Origin: Acidobacteriota bacterium
Lineage (GTDB): Bacteria > Acidobacteriota > Blastocatellia > Pyrinomonadales > Pyrinomonadaceae
Length of the DNA stretch: 64,000 nucleotides
Direction: 5' to 3'
NCBI GenBank assembly: GCA_018269075.1
Contig: JAFDVJ010000064.1
Span: forward strand, 38,909 to 102,908
Shown here: positions 9,885-18,874 of the stretch, piece by piece
Numbering within the stretch: position 1 is the stretch's first letter
Layout of the letters: each line of letters opens with the position of its first letter
The notes under the pieces: model-generated
What the model saw: the letters and a program-made list of their open reading frames with translations, nothing else
The model's database searches: none
What the model was told of the DNA's origin: nothing
Position numbers and translations under genes: made by a program

Positions 9885-12338
9885 CTACGGCGCGCCCGCC
9901 GCCGGGGACAGCACGAAGTCGAGATCGCCGCGCGCGCCGTCGATGACGACCGTCTGCGGGACGAACGTGTAGCCTTTGCTGCGGATGTCGCAGGCGTAGG
10001 TCTGGCCGTCCGGCAGGCCGGGGATGGCGTAGCCGCCGAATGAATTTGTCCGCGCAGCGAAAGACTGGCCGTTCGCGGCGGTCAGCGTGACGACCGCGCC
10101 CGCGATGCCGCGGCCCGCCGGATCGGTCACACGGCCGCCGATCGTGAACTGATAAAACCGCACTTCGAGCGTATAGTCGGCGCTGACCGTCAAGCCGCCC
10201 GCGCTGGTCGCCGTGACGGTGAAATCGTAACTGCCCGGCGTCGTCGGCACGCCCGCGATCGCGAGCTGGGCCGGCTGGTTCGGGACGGGCGCGATCGTGA
10301 GACCCGGAACATCGAAGCCGGATGCGTTGACCGAGGCGACCGGAGTGCCGAAAAGGGCTGTGATCACGAGCGCGTAAGGCCGCGTGGTTTCGGCCGGCGT
10401 CAGCGCGCGGCGGCCGGAAGCGAGCCGCGCGCCGGGCGGCAGAAAATTGAATTCGGCCGCGCCGATGTCGACGCCGTCGCCCAGGTTTCGCGGCAGCAGC
10501 TGCGAGTCGGTGCCGGCCGCCTGCGGCGTGCAGCCGCCGGCGTCGGTCGCGCGCAGAACGCAGTCGCTGCCCGCGTCGATCGCCGGCGAATTCGACTGCA
10601 GCGGGATGAACGGGATCAGGCCGCCGTAGTTGCCGAACGCGCCGAGGCCGTGGTCGGGCGTCACGATGTCGGTCGGCAGCGCGCTGAAATTTCTGGGCCG
10701 CGAGACCAGATTATTGCCCGCCGAGACGACCGAATCGAGGTCGCAGGGATTGCCGGCGACGATCGTGTTGCGGATGGTGAAATCGGCGCTCGCCCCGTTG
10801 AGGGCGCAGCCGAAGATCGGATGATTGGCGGCAATCGTCGAATTGATCGCGGTCAGCCGGCTGGCCGCGAACGGCGTGCTGTCGACGATCGACGAAAGGC
10901 TGCTGTTGCCGGTAATCGTCGTGTTGATGAGCGTCAGAGCGCCCTGATCGATCGTCACGCCGCCGCCGCTGTCGCCCGCGAAATTGTCGAATATCGAGGA
11001 TTCCCGGATGATCACGGCGCTCTGCGGGGCGAGCGCGAGTCCGCCGCCGGTCAGCGTCGCGGTCGAGAACCCGCTCTCCGGAATGACCCGGTTGTTGCGG
11101 ATGATCGATCCGACGATCTCGACGGGCCGGGTTGCGGCCGGTCCGCGGCCGATGAAAATGCCCGCGCCGTTGGCGCGCTGCCGGTCGCTGACGAGATCGT
11201 TGTCCGCGACGGTCGTCGTCGTCATCTTCAGGTTCCCGAAGCTCACGATACCCGCGCCGGTGACCGGGGCCCCGCTGCTCACGATGCGGTTGCCGCGGAC
11301 GACGCAGCCGTTGAGCGTGAGCGAGCCCCGGCTGAAAATCCCGGCGCCGGCGTTCGTCGCGACCCCGCCGCTGATGCCGATCCCGTTGAGCGTCAGATCG
11401 CCGGTCTCGGTGACGTTTAAGACACCGGTCGCGTTGTTGCCGGTGATGAAGACGCGCGGCCCGCCGCCGACCGTCCCGAAATCCGTGAACGTCAGTCTTT
11501 TATCGACGGTGATGGGATCCCTGGCGAGCACGACCGCGAACGGATTGACGCCCGGAAAAATGATCGTGCTGCCGTTCGTCGAGTATTTGACCGCCTCGCG
11601 CAGCGTGCAGTTGGCGGCGTCGCAGAAGCCGTCGTCGGTGTCGGCGAACGTCGTCACCTGCAGCGTTTCGGGCGTCTCGATCGTCAGCGACCAGCCGCGC
11701 GCGAGCCGCGAATTCGCGCCGTTGCCGCCGGCCGTGTCGTCCTCGACGAACAGCGTCCAGACGCCGTTCGGATCGATCCCGTCGAAAACGGAAGACAGCG
11801 TCTCGAACCCGCCCGGCCCGACTTCCGGCGGAAAGCCCGCAATTCCCGTGAACGTGTCGAAGCTTCCGTAGTTGGTCGGCTTGTAATCGACGAGCCCGTT
11901 GCCGATCGAAGCGTTCGCCGGCGCGAGCGTCGTGTTATAGTCCGAAAGCCGGATCACCGAATCCGACAGACCGAACGCGCCGCCGGCGTCCGAGAGGATG
12001 ACGAGCTGCTCGCCGTGCGGGCCGACGAGCAGGAAGTCGAGGTCCGCCGGAGTCAGATGGACGACGCCGTTGAGCGTGACGGTCAACCGGCTGACCGGAC
12101 CGCTCATGCCGGAAACGGTGACGGCCGACGCGGCGCCGCCGCTGCTCGGGATGTTGACCGGCGTCGTGTTGCTGAACGCGCGGACCGCCGCCGCGACATT
12201 GCCGGCCGGCACATCGGTTTTCTCCTGTTGGCCGTGCGTCGCCTGCACGAACGCCGCGCCTGAAAGAACCGTCATCAAAGCCGCCGAAACGCGCCGGCCG
12301 GCCGCTGTTTTAAGAAAGTTGTAAACCGAAACGAACAT
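9885..12338 (-). CDS. Large secreted beta-helix protein (CSLREA / choice-of-anchor Q type)
   Basis: 817 residues. The signal peptide spans about residues 1-36. Residues about 45-230 resemble a proprotein-convertase-P-like beta-sandwich (LTVTLNGVVHLTPADLDFLLVGP ... GWSLTIETP). CTLREAV at about 240 is the CSLREA signature. Residues 250-580 are a right-handed parallel beta-helix with repeated GNxxxxxGGG segments. An Ig-like putative domain follows, and the last 90 residues are a carboxypeptidase-regulatory-like domain (GGRVTDPAGRGIAGAVVTL). Exported; probably cell-surface or secreted. Function unknown. It shares its C-terminal domain style with the 830-residue protein at 50915. Confidence 0.85.
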   Translation of the reverse strand: MFVSVYNFLKTAAGRRVSAALMTVLSGAAFVQATHGQQEKTDVPAGNVAAAVRAFSNTTPVNIPSSGGAASAVTVSGMSGPVSRLTVTLNGVVHLTPADLDFLLVGPHGEQLVILSDAGGAFGLSDSVIRLSDYNTTLAPANASIGNGLVDYKPTNYGSFDTFTGIAGFPPEVGPGGFETLSSVFDGIDPNGVWTLFVEDDTAGGNGANSRLARGWSLTIETPETLQVTTFADTDDGFCDAANCTLREAVKYSTNGSTIIFPGVNPFAVVLARDPITVDKRLTFTDFGTVGGGPRVFITGNNATGVLNVTETGDLTLNGIGISGGVATNAGAGIFSRGSLTLNGCVVRGNRIVSSGAPVTGAGIVSFGNLKMTTTTVADNDLVSDRQRANGAGIFIGRGPAATRPVEIVGSIIRNNRVIPESGFSTATLTGGGLALAPQSAVIIRESSIFDNFAGDSGGGVTIDQGALTLINTTITGNSSLSSIVDSTPFAASRLTAINSTIAANHPIFGCALNGASADFTIRNTIVAGNPCDLDSVVSAGNNLVSRPRNFSALPTDIVTPDHGLGAFGNYGGLIPFIPLQSNSPAIDAGSDCVLRATDAGGCTPQAAGTDSQLLPRNLGDGVDIGAAEFNFLPPGARLASGRRALTPAETTRPYALVITALFGTPVASVNASGFDVPGLTIAPVPNQPAQLAIAGVPTTPGSYDFTVTATSAGGLTVSADYTLEVRFYQFTIGGRVTDPAGRGIAGAVVTLTAANGQSFAARTNSFGGYAIPGLPDGQTYACDIRSKGYTFVPQTVVIDGARGDLDFVLSPAAGAP

Positions 12339-12641
12339 AATCCTGCTCCCTGATAAGAATCGATTTCTATTCTGGCAGGATGAAAGCCGCGCCGAACATC
12401 AGTTTGATTCGGTATTTTTCTACGTATATTTGGGTAGGAGCGCGGCAAAGAAAAGACCGGCTTCAAAAAAAACTTAAACGAACGAGGGGTTTTAGGGTAA
12501 AATACCGAAACGGCCGCTCGCTGACCGGAAGATTCGAATACCTCGTCGACTTTTTCCCGTCCTTAACGTTTATTTCGCGAACCGAAAAATTTTCACGAGC
12601 GGCGGCCCCGATTATAAAATACTCGGCAACCCGATAAAACT
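12339..12641. other. Divergent intergenic region upstream of the MoxR operon
   Basis: 303 bp between divergent starts. A TATAAA hexamer at 12613-12618 with a weak TTTTCA 17 bp upstream could be the promoter of the MoxR operon. No gene is seen. Confidence 0.35.
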
Positions 12642-13802
12642 ATGACGAAAACTGTGGAAGGCTCGGTCGCGGCGATCCGGACGGCGATCGCCGAGGCGAG
12701 CAAAAATCTGATCGAGCGCGAAACCCTCGTCGAACTCGTCGCGCTCGCGGCGGTCGCCGGCGAGCACGTTCTGATCATCGGCGCGCCCGGCACGGCCAAA
12801 AGCGAGGCCGTCCGACGGATCGCGCGCGCGACCGGCGGCGCGTATTTCGAATACCTGCTCGGGCGCTTTACCGAGCCGAGCGAGATCTTCGGCCCGGTCG
12901 ATCTGCGCAAGCTGCGCGAGGGCGTCGTCGAAACCGAGACCTTCGGGATGCTGCCCGAGGCCGAGATCGCCTTTCTCGACGAGATCTTCTTAGGCTCGAC
13001 GGCGATCCTCAACACGCTGCTCGGGATCTTGAACGAACGAATTTTCAGGCGCGGCCACACGCGGATTGAAGTGCCGCTGAGGGTCTGCGTCGGCGCGTCG
13101 AACGCGCTTCCGCACGACGACGCGCTCGCCGCTTTCGCCGACCGTTTTCTCGTCCGTCTGTTCGTCGAGCCGATCGCCGATCCGCTGCTCGAAAACCTGC
13201 TCGAAGGCGGTTGGGACCTCGCCAAAAAGGATTTTTCGCACGCCGCCGAGATGGGCGATTTCGATCATCTGGCGGAGCTCGTCGGCGCGGTCGATCTCGC
13301 CGCCGTCCGCCCGCGGATCGCGCAGGCCGTCCGCATTCTGCGCGGCATCGGCGTTAACATCTCGGACCGCCGCGCCGTCAGGATGCAGCGATTGATCGCG
13401 GCGGCCGCATTGCTCGACGGCCGACTGACGGCCGCGCCGGCCGATCTCTGGACGCTCGTTTACGCCGTGCCGACCGCCGAGCAGCAGTCGCTCGCGCGCG
13501 ACGCGCTTCACGAGCTGTTCGCCGAAACGAGCAGCCGGACGCTGCCGTTCGCGGCCGAGGACGCCTCGCTCGGCGCGCTCGCCCGCGCGGGCCGGCTCGT
13601 CGCGTTCGCCGGCGAGATTCTCGAAAACCGGCCGATGGACGCGGCCGCGCAGGAAGGCTGGCGGCTCAAGGTCGAGGGTCTCGCGCGCGAGATCGACGCC
13701 GGCTTCAACCCGGAAACGATGCCGCCGGAGCTCGCCGCCGTCCGCGAACAAGCGGCCGCGATCCTCGGCGCGGAGCAGGAAAAAGATGACGCCGCCGTTT
13801 AA
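12642..13802 (+). CDS. RavA-like MoxR AAA+ ATPase of a ternary system
   Basis: 386 residues. Walker A is GAPGTAKS (47-54) and Walker B is IAFLDEI (about 109-115). The intervening segment EPSEIFGPVDL and the following NTLLGILNER are typical of the RavA branch of MoxR ATPases. Sensor-1 Asn is in GASN (151-154), and the likely Arg finger is R168 in FADRF. MoxR proteins act as ATP-driven chaperones working with a vWA partner. Here the vWA partner is two genes downstream (14266). The stop overlaps the next start by 17 bp, so the operon is translationally tight. Confidence 0.9.
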   Translation: MTKTVEGSVAAIRTAIAEASKNLIERETLVELVALAAVAGEHVLIIGAPGTAKSEAVRRIARATGGAYFEYLLGRFTEPSEIFGPVDLRKLREGVVETETFGMLPEAEIAFLDEIFLGSTAILNTLLGILNERIFRRGHTRIEVPLRVCVGASNALPHDDALAAFADRFLVRLFVEPIADPLLENLLEGGWDLAKKDFSHAAEMGDFDHLAELVGAVDLAAVRPRIAQAVRILRGIGVNISDRRAVRMQRLIAAAALLDGRLTAAPADLWTLVYAVPTAEQQSLARDALHELFAETSSRTLPFAAEDASLGALARAGRLVAFAGEILENRPMDAAAQEGWRLKVEGLAREIDAGFNPETMPPELAAVREQAAAILGAEQEKDDAAV

Positions 13803-14196
13803 GATCGAATGGGAGAACCGTTTCGACGCGCTCGCGCCGGTCGCGGTCGTCGCGTTCGACGCGGCCGCCGAGCGGCTGCGCGCCCGGCTGCTCGACTTCG
13901 ACGACGAAAAACTGTCGCGGCTGCAGGGCGTCCGCGGCGACCGGCTGATCTTCGTCGCGGGCGCGCCGGCCGAGCTGCCGTGGGCCGACGGCGTCGTCTA
14001 TCTCGGCCGCGACCCGCTCGCGCCGTCCGTTTTTCTGCCGACGAACCGCCGTCCGTCGATGCCGCTCGATCTTTTCGAAAAAGCGCTGCTCGCGCGGTTC
14101 GCCGAACACCGGCCGTTCGCCGTCGTCGAAAAACGGATCGTCCCGGTCGGCGCGATGCGGCCGGTCTCGAGGAGAGTCTTGAGTCTTAAGTCTTGA
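13786..14196 (+). CDS. bpX5-like component of a MoxR-vWA-beta-propeller system
   Basis: 136 residues, overlapping the MoxR gene by 17 bp. The sequence is hydrophobic and alternating in the middle (VAVVAFDAAAERLRARLL, RLIFVAGAPAELPWADGVVYLGRD). Position, size and these strands fit the small bpX5-type domain described by comparative genomics for MoxR-vWA-beta-propeller ternary systems; the family call is from memory and position, not a search. The last residues (RRVLSLKS) are encoded by the first units of the AGTCTTG repeat that begins at 14168, so the natural C-terminus seems to have been replaced or trimmed by the repeat. Confidence 0.65.
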   Translation: MTPPFKIEWENRFDALAPVAVVAFDAAAERLRARLLDFDDEKLSRLQGVRGDRLIFVAGAPAELPWADGVVYLGRDPLAPSVFLPTNRRPSMPLDLFEKALLARFAEHRPFAVVEKRIVPVGAMRPVSRRVLSLKS

Positions 14197-14254
14197 GTCT
14201 TGAGTCGAAATCCCGGACTTCAGACTCAAGACTCAAGACTCAAGACTCAAGACT
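14168..14254. repeat. 7-bp-unit inverted repeat hairpin inside the operon
   Basis: Arms of AGTCTTG/AGTCTTA (14168-14203) and AGACTCA (14220-14254) separated by 16 nt could form a nearly perfect stem of over 30 bp. It lies between the bpX5-like stop and the vWA start and could affect translation or mRNA stability of the downstream genes. Confidence 0.9.
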
Positions 14255-14265
14255 GATTTAAAACT

Positions 14266-16065
14266 ATGAAGCTTCCCGTTCATCTCGCGCCGTGGGCCGA
14301 ACAATTGCGGCTCTTTCCCGACGAGCTTTCGTTGACGCTCGGCGAATACGCGCGCCGCGTCGCGCCGCTGATCGGGCCGCTCAACGCGGCGGCCGACGAC
14401 CCCGACGGCGAGCCGAACGGCTACGACGGCGTCGCGCGGCGCGGCATCTACGAGCGTCTTCTGCTCTCGGAATTCGCGCTCGCTGACGAGTTTCCCGAGG
14501 AATTTATCCGGCGCGCGGTGATGGGCGAGCATCTTTTTCTGCATCCGGCGCGCGTCTCGACCGGCACGAAGCGCGTCTCGATCGCGCTTTTCGACACCGG
14601 CGCGATGCAGCTCGGCGCGCCGCGGATCGCGCATCTCGCGGCCTTCATCGTGCTCGCGCGGCGGGCCGAAGCGGCCGGCGCGGCGTTTCTCTGGGGCGCG
14701 CTGCAGGACGCGCGGCAGCTCGTCTTGTCCGACGACACCGAAGCGAGCCTCAAGATCCTGCTCGAATCGCGGACCGCCCGCGAGGTCCGCGCCGAAGACC
14801 TCGAAGCGTGGCGCGAAAAGCTCGCCGGTCTCGACCGGACGGACGACGTCTGGCTCGTCGGCGACGACGCGGTTTTCGCGCTCGACGCGGCGCGCGGCTT
14901 TTCGCGGATCGGCGTCGGGGAATCGGTCGAGCTCGATAAACGCGAGCTTTATCTGCGGGTCAAGGGCGTTTCCGGCGCGCTCCGGCGGACGACGCTCGCG
15001 CTGCCCGCGCCGGAAATCTGCACGCGGCTCCTGCGCGATCCGTTCGAACGTCCGCCGCAGATCACGACGACGCACGCCCGGCTCGGCGGCGCGCTCAACG
15101 GCTTTTTTTTCGACGGCACCGGCTCGAAACTGTTCGCGCGGATCGACGGCCGCGGACTGCTGATGTTCTCCGTGCAGAACGTCAAGGGACCGGACGCGAT
15201 CCATCCGGTCGCCTACAACGCTTTGCCGCACACATCCGAACCGCGCGATTTCATCGCCGTCGGCCGCCTGCGCAAAGCGCTCGTCGCCGCTTCGCGGTTC
15301 GACGAGCGGACGCTCCGGCTCGATTACCTGAAGTCCGGTTTCAATCTCAAAAAAGGGCTCTACCGGACACGGGGGGAGAAGATCGCGTTTCCCGAAAACG
15401 AAAGCGGGCTGCTTCAGATCTACAACGTCCGGCCGGACAATTTCTATTACGACGAGGCGGCGATTCTCGACGCGGCCGGGAATCTCTTTCTTCTCAACCC
15501 GTTCGGGCAGAACCCGGCAGGCCTGGAGCCGGTCGTCGGGACCCTGATGCCGATCGCGACCGATGTGCTCGCCGTCGTCCAGAGTATGAACAGATTCGTC
15601 TACATTGGCTGCGAGGACGGTCACGATTATCACCGGCTCATCGCGGCGTCCGGCCGGGTCGAGCGGCTGCCGCTCGCCGGTAAAAAATTGAAGCGCGCCT
15701 TTTTCGGGCGCGGCGAGATGGGCCGCAAGTCGATCGCGTTCGAGGACGAGGCCGGCAGCTGGACCGTTTCGGACGAGGACGGCAACCTGCGGATTATGCC
15801 GCGGCCGCGCGGCGCGGTCGTCGGCGTTTACGAGGACCGGCGATTCGCGCCCGTGGCCGGGCTTTTCGAGTTGATGGACGACCGCCGGACGCTCGAATTC
15901 TGCTGGCAGCACGGCCGCCGTCGGGAGATTCTGAAAACCGACGCCGAGATCGCGCGGATCGAATTCAGCCCGCGAAGCCCGGTTTTCGCCTACCAGACGG
16001 TCGACGGCGAGCTCGTGCTCTACTCGCTGACGCACCGCGCGGCGATCGGTCGTTATTCGAAATGA
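14266..16065 (+). CDS. vWA-like plus beta-propeller protein of the ternary system
   Basis: 599 residues. Residues about 50-260 read as a vWA-type Rossmann domain: the strand KRVSIALFDTGAMQ places a degenerate MIDAS at Asp110-x-Gly112-x-Met114 (canonical DxSxS), followed by LAAFIVLARRA and FLWGALQD. From about residue 270 to the end, repeated short beta-strands with FDGTGSKLFARIDG, RFVYIGCEDG and SPVFAYQTVDG indicate a beta-propeller. A vWA fused to a propeller beside a MoxR ATPase is the core of the ternary systems. The stop overlaps the next start by 4 bp (ATGA), so it is coupled to the bpX6-like gene. Confidence 0.75.
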   Translation: MKLPVHLAPWAEQLRLFPDELSLTLGEYARRVAPLIGPLNAAADDPDGEPNGYDGVARRGIYERLLLSEFALADEFPEEFIRRAVMGEHLFLHPARVSTGTKRVSIALFDTGAMQLGAPRIAHLAAFIVLARRAEAAGAAFLWGALQDARQLVLSDDTEASLKILLESRTAREVRAEDLEAWREKLAGLDRTDDVWLVGDDAVFALDAARGFSRIGVGESVELDKRELYLRVKGVSGALRRTTLALPAPEICTRLLRDPFERPPQITTTHARLGGALNGFFFDGTGSKLFARIDGRGLLMFSVQNVKGPDAIHPVAYNALPHTSEPRDFIAVGRLRKALVAASRFDERTLRLDYLKSGFNLKKGLYRTRGEKIAFPENESGLLQIYNVRPDNFYYDEAAILDAAGNLFLLNPFGQNPAGLEPVVGTLMPIATDVLAVVQSMNRFVYIGCEDGHDYHRLIAASGRVERLPLAGKKLKRAFFGRGEMGRKSIAFEDEAGSWTVSDEDGNLRIMPRPRGAVVGVYEDRRFAPVAGLFELMDDRRTLEFCWQHGRRREILKTDAEIARIEFSPRSPVFAYQTVDGELVLYSLTHRAAIGRYSK

Positions 16066-18869
16066 AAGAGCTGATTCTCAAAGATTTGACGCATCGCGGC
16101 ACCGTTTCGGCGGAAGGCTTTCGGCTGTCCGCGCGGCTGCTCGGCGAAAGCGCGATGCGTCGCCGCGCGCTCGCGCTCTGGCGGCCCGGCGTGCGCGTTT
16201 ACCGTTATGCGGGCGATCTGATCGTGCTGCTGCCGGCGATCGTCCGCGTCGACTGCCGCCGCGCGCCGGGCGCGCCCCTGGTGCGCGACGGCGAGCTGCT
16301 GACGGCCTTCCCGCTCGAAAAAAAGAACCGGGAATTTTTCGCCGGCGCCGGGCCGGCCGTCGTTTCGATGAACGAGGGCGCGGTCGAAATCGCGCCGCTC
16401 GGCGATCTGCGGCCGGAAGACGCTGCCGGCTGGTTCGACGTCGGTGATTTCGCGGCCGTCAAAACCGAAACGCTCGGCGAGATCGTCGTCAAACCGGTCG
16501 TGATCGAACAAAAAGAGGAGCTCGACCTTCGCGCGGAGCTCGCCGACGTGCCCGCAGCCGATCCGGAAATGGCCGAGTTTCTGCGGGCCCTGCAGCGGAA
16601 AAAGGAAGAAGCGGCCGGCGCGGGGCGCGGCGTCGGAACGGGCGGTTCCGGCTCTCCGGCCGGCGGCGCGTTCGACGGTCTGATCGGCAAACTGCTCGGC
16701 GGGCTGGCGAGCGGTCTGGCAATGCTCGGCGGCCTGTTCGGCGGATTGTTTTCGTCCGGCGCGGGCGGTTATTTGTCGGGCGGCGGCTACACGTCGTCGG
16801 GCGGCGGCGGCGCGTCCTCGACCGGCGGCTACACGTCCTCGGGCGGCGCGGCCGAACCGCCGTCGCCGGGCTGGCTGCGGCGCTTTTTCACGAAATTGAT
16901 GTTCAGCCTGAGGATCGCCCAGCTGCTCGGACGGCGGCAGGCGCGGTATCTCGCGAAAATGATGGAGCTGTTCGAATCGGGCGATCTCGACGCGGCGCTC
17001 CGGCACGCGATCCCGCTCGCCGACCTCGAATCGCTCGGCAAATTCACCGAGTCGCTGCCGTTTCTCGGCCCGTTCGGCCCGCGCGACAGCCTCGCGATCG
17101 ATCTCGGGCCGCAGACGGCGGGCTCGTCGGTCTTTCTCGAACACGACTGGTTCGCGACTCTGCAGCGGCTCTACCGGCAGAGCTTCGAGCGGCTCGTCCG
17201 CGAGGGCCGCATCGAAGAGGCGGCGTTCGTGCTCGCCGACCTTCTCAAAAGCAATGCCGAGGCGGTCGAATTTCTCGAAAAACACGAAAGGTTCCGGCTC
17301 GCCGCCGAGCTCGCCGAAGCGCGCGACCTGCCGAAGGAAACGATCGTCCGGCTCTGGTTTCTGGCCGGCGAAACCGATCGGGCGGCGCAGCTCGCCGCGC
17401 TGTACGGCTGTTTCGAGTACGTCGTCGCGAAGTTCGAGCAGCAGAACCACGCGCGCGCCGCCGACATCCGCGAGCTCTGGGCGCGGAGCCTCGCCGCAAG
17501 CGGCAATCTGGCGGCGGCCGTCAACACGATCTGGCGGCTCGCCGACCGGCGCGAGATCGCGCGCGGCTGGATCGACGAGACGATCGAGTTCGGCGGCGCG
17601 GCCGGCGCTTCGATGCTCGCCAAAAAGCTCGCGCTCGTGCCCGAAAGCTTCGACGACGTCAAAACGAAGCTGCTCGAAATCCTCGGCGAAAGCGGCGACG
17701 AGGCGGCCGAAAACCGCGCCGCCTTCGCGCGCGAGGCGCTCGCGCTCGCGCCGAACCGCGAGCTCCGGCTGCTCGCGCGCCCGCTCGTCCGCAAAATCCT
17801 CGCCGACATCGCCAACGACGGCCGCCGTTTTCCGCCGAAGGATTTTCAGCGGCTCGTCGAGCTCGGCGGCGACTACGCGCTCCGCACCGATCTGCCGAAG
17901 ATTCCCGACAACCGCGCGACGGACGAAGCGTTCCGGCTCGAAATCGACGCGCGCGACGCGGGCGCGGGCCGCGTTTTCGACGCCTGTATTTTGCCCGACG
18001 GGAAGATCGCGCTCGCGCTTGGCGAGGCGGGCGTCAAGATCCTTTCGAAAAACGGCCGCGAGATCGCTTATTTCGACCAGCCGACCGAGCGGTTCGTCCC
18101 GTCCGATCACGGCACGAAGGCGATCGGCCTGATCCGGCGCGGCCCGCACGCGCGGCTCGCGAAATTCGATTTTATGAAGCGGACGGCGCGCTACTGGTGC
18201 GAGGCCGAGATCGGCATTCACGCGCCGACCTACGACGGAAACGTCTGGTTCATCGGCGTCCGCGACGAAATCTACGCGATCGACGCGAACGCCGACAGCT
18301 TCGAGGCCGTCTGGCGCGTTTCCGAGCTCGGCGGCAACGTCGTGCAGATCACGCGCTCGCCGTTGAAATTGATGCTGCTTATCATCGGCGCGAAGGGCTA
18401 CGAAAAATGGTGGTACGATCTGCCCGCGCTCGTTCTGCGGAGTCGCAGCGAGCAGACGAAATGGCTCGCGATGGACAACGAGCGACAGAGCCTGGGTTCG
18501 GCCGCCTCGTTCTTCGCCTTTTCGGTAGTGCAGATCGCGGAGCAGGGGCCGGATCTGCCGAAATTCACGGCCCGCGTTTTCGACTACGAAACGAAAATCG
18601 CCGACATCGATTTTCCCGAGGGCTCTCTGTCGACGTCTCCGTCGCAGGTCGTCGATAAGAGGTTTGTTCTGGAAAGCCTGCTCGCGGACGGTGTGGCGGC
18701 TCGTCTCTACGAGGTGCCGAACCGCAGGATCGCCGAATTCACGCTGCGCGGCGAACTGGCCGCTCATATCCGGCTCGACGAGAAGAATCTGACGATCGCC
18801 GACGCGCGCGGCCGCGTCGTCGTCTTCGATCATAAGGAGCGGATCCTGCGAAAAAACATCCGCGTCTGA
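16062..18869 (+). CDS. bpX6-like protein with helical repeats and beta-propeller
   Basis: 935 residues, starting in the ATGA overlap with the vWA gene. Residues 1-130 are a beta-rich N-terminal domain that I assign tentatively to the bpX6 type (LWRPGVRVYRYAGDLIVLLP...). Residues about 205-275 are a Gly/Ser-rich linker with GGYTSSGG repeats and a hydrophobic GLFGGLF stretch. Residues about 285-610 are alpha-helical repeats (LYRQSFERLVREGRIEEAAFVLADLL and similar, TPR-like). The C-terminal 300 residues form a propeller-like domain (VFDACILPDGKIALALGEAG...). No enzyme motif is visible. It probably recognises a target or scaffolds the complex. Confidence 0.7.
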   Translation: MKELILKDLTHRGTVSAEGFRLSARLLGESAMRRRALALWRPGVRVYRYAGDLIVLLPAIVRVDCRRAPGAPLVRDGELLTAFPLEKKNREFFAGAGPAVVSMNEGAVEIAPLGDLRPEDAAGWFDVGDFAAVKTETLGEIVVKPVVIEQKEELDLRAELADVPAADPEMAEFLRALQRKKEEAAGAGRGVGTGGSGSPAGGAFDGLIGKLLGGLASGLAMLGGLFGGLFSSGAGGYLSGGGYTSSGGGGASSTGGYTSSGGAAEPPSPGWLRRFFTKLMFSLRIAQLLGRRQARYLAKMMELFESGDLDAALRHAIPLADLESLGKFTESLPFLGPFGPRDSLAIDLGPQTAGSSVFLEHDWFATLQRLYRQSFERLVREGRIEEAAFVLADLLKSNAEAVEFLEKHERFRLAAELAEARDLPKETIVRLWFLAGETDRAAQLAALYGCFEYVVAKFEQQNHARAADIRELWARSLAASGNLAAAVNTIWRLADRREIARGWIDETIEFGGAAGASMLAKKLALVPESFDDVKTKLLEILGESGDEAAENRAAFAREALALAPNRELRLLARPLVRKILADIANDGRRFPPKDFQRLVELGGDYALRTDLPKIPDNRATDEAFRLEIDARDAGAGRVFDACILPDGKIALALGEAGVKILSKNGREIAYFDQPTERFVPSDHGTKAIGLIRRGPHARLAKFDFMKRTARYWCEAEIGIHAPTYDGNVWFIGVRDEIYAIDANADSFEAVWRVSELGGNVVQITRSPLKLMLLIIGAKGYEKWWYDLPALVLRSRSEQTKWLAMDNERQSLGSAASFFAFSVVQIAEQGPDLPKFTARVFDYETKIADIDFPEGSLSTSPSQVVDKRFVLESLLADGVAARLYEVPNRRIAEFTLRGELAAHIRLDEKNLTIADARGRVVVFDHKERILRKNIRV

Positions 18870-18874
18870 CGTTT

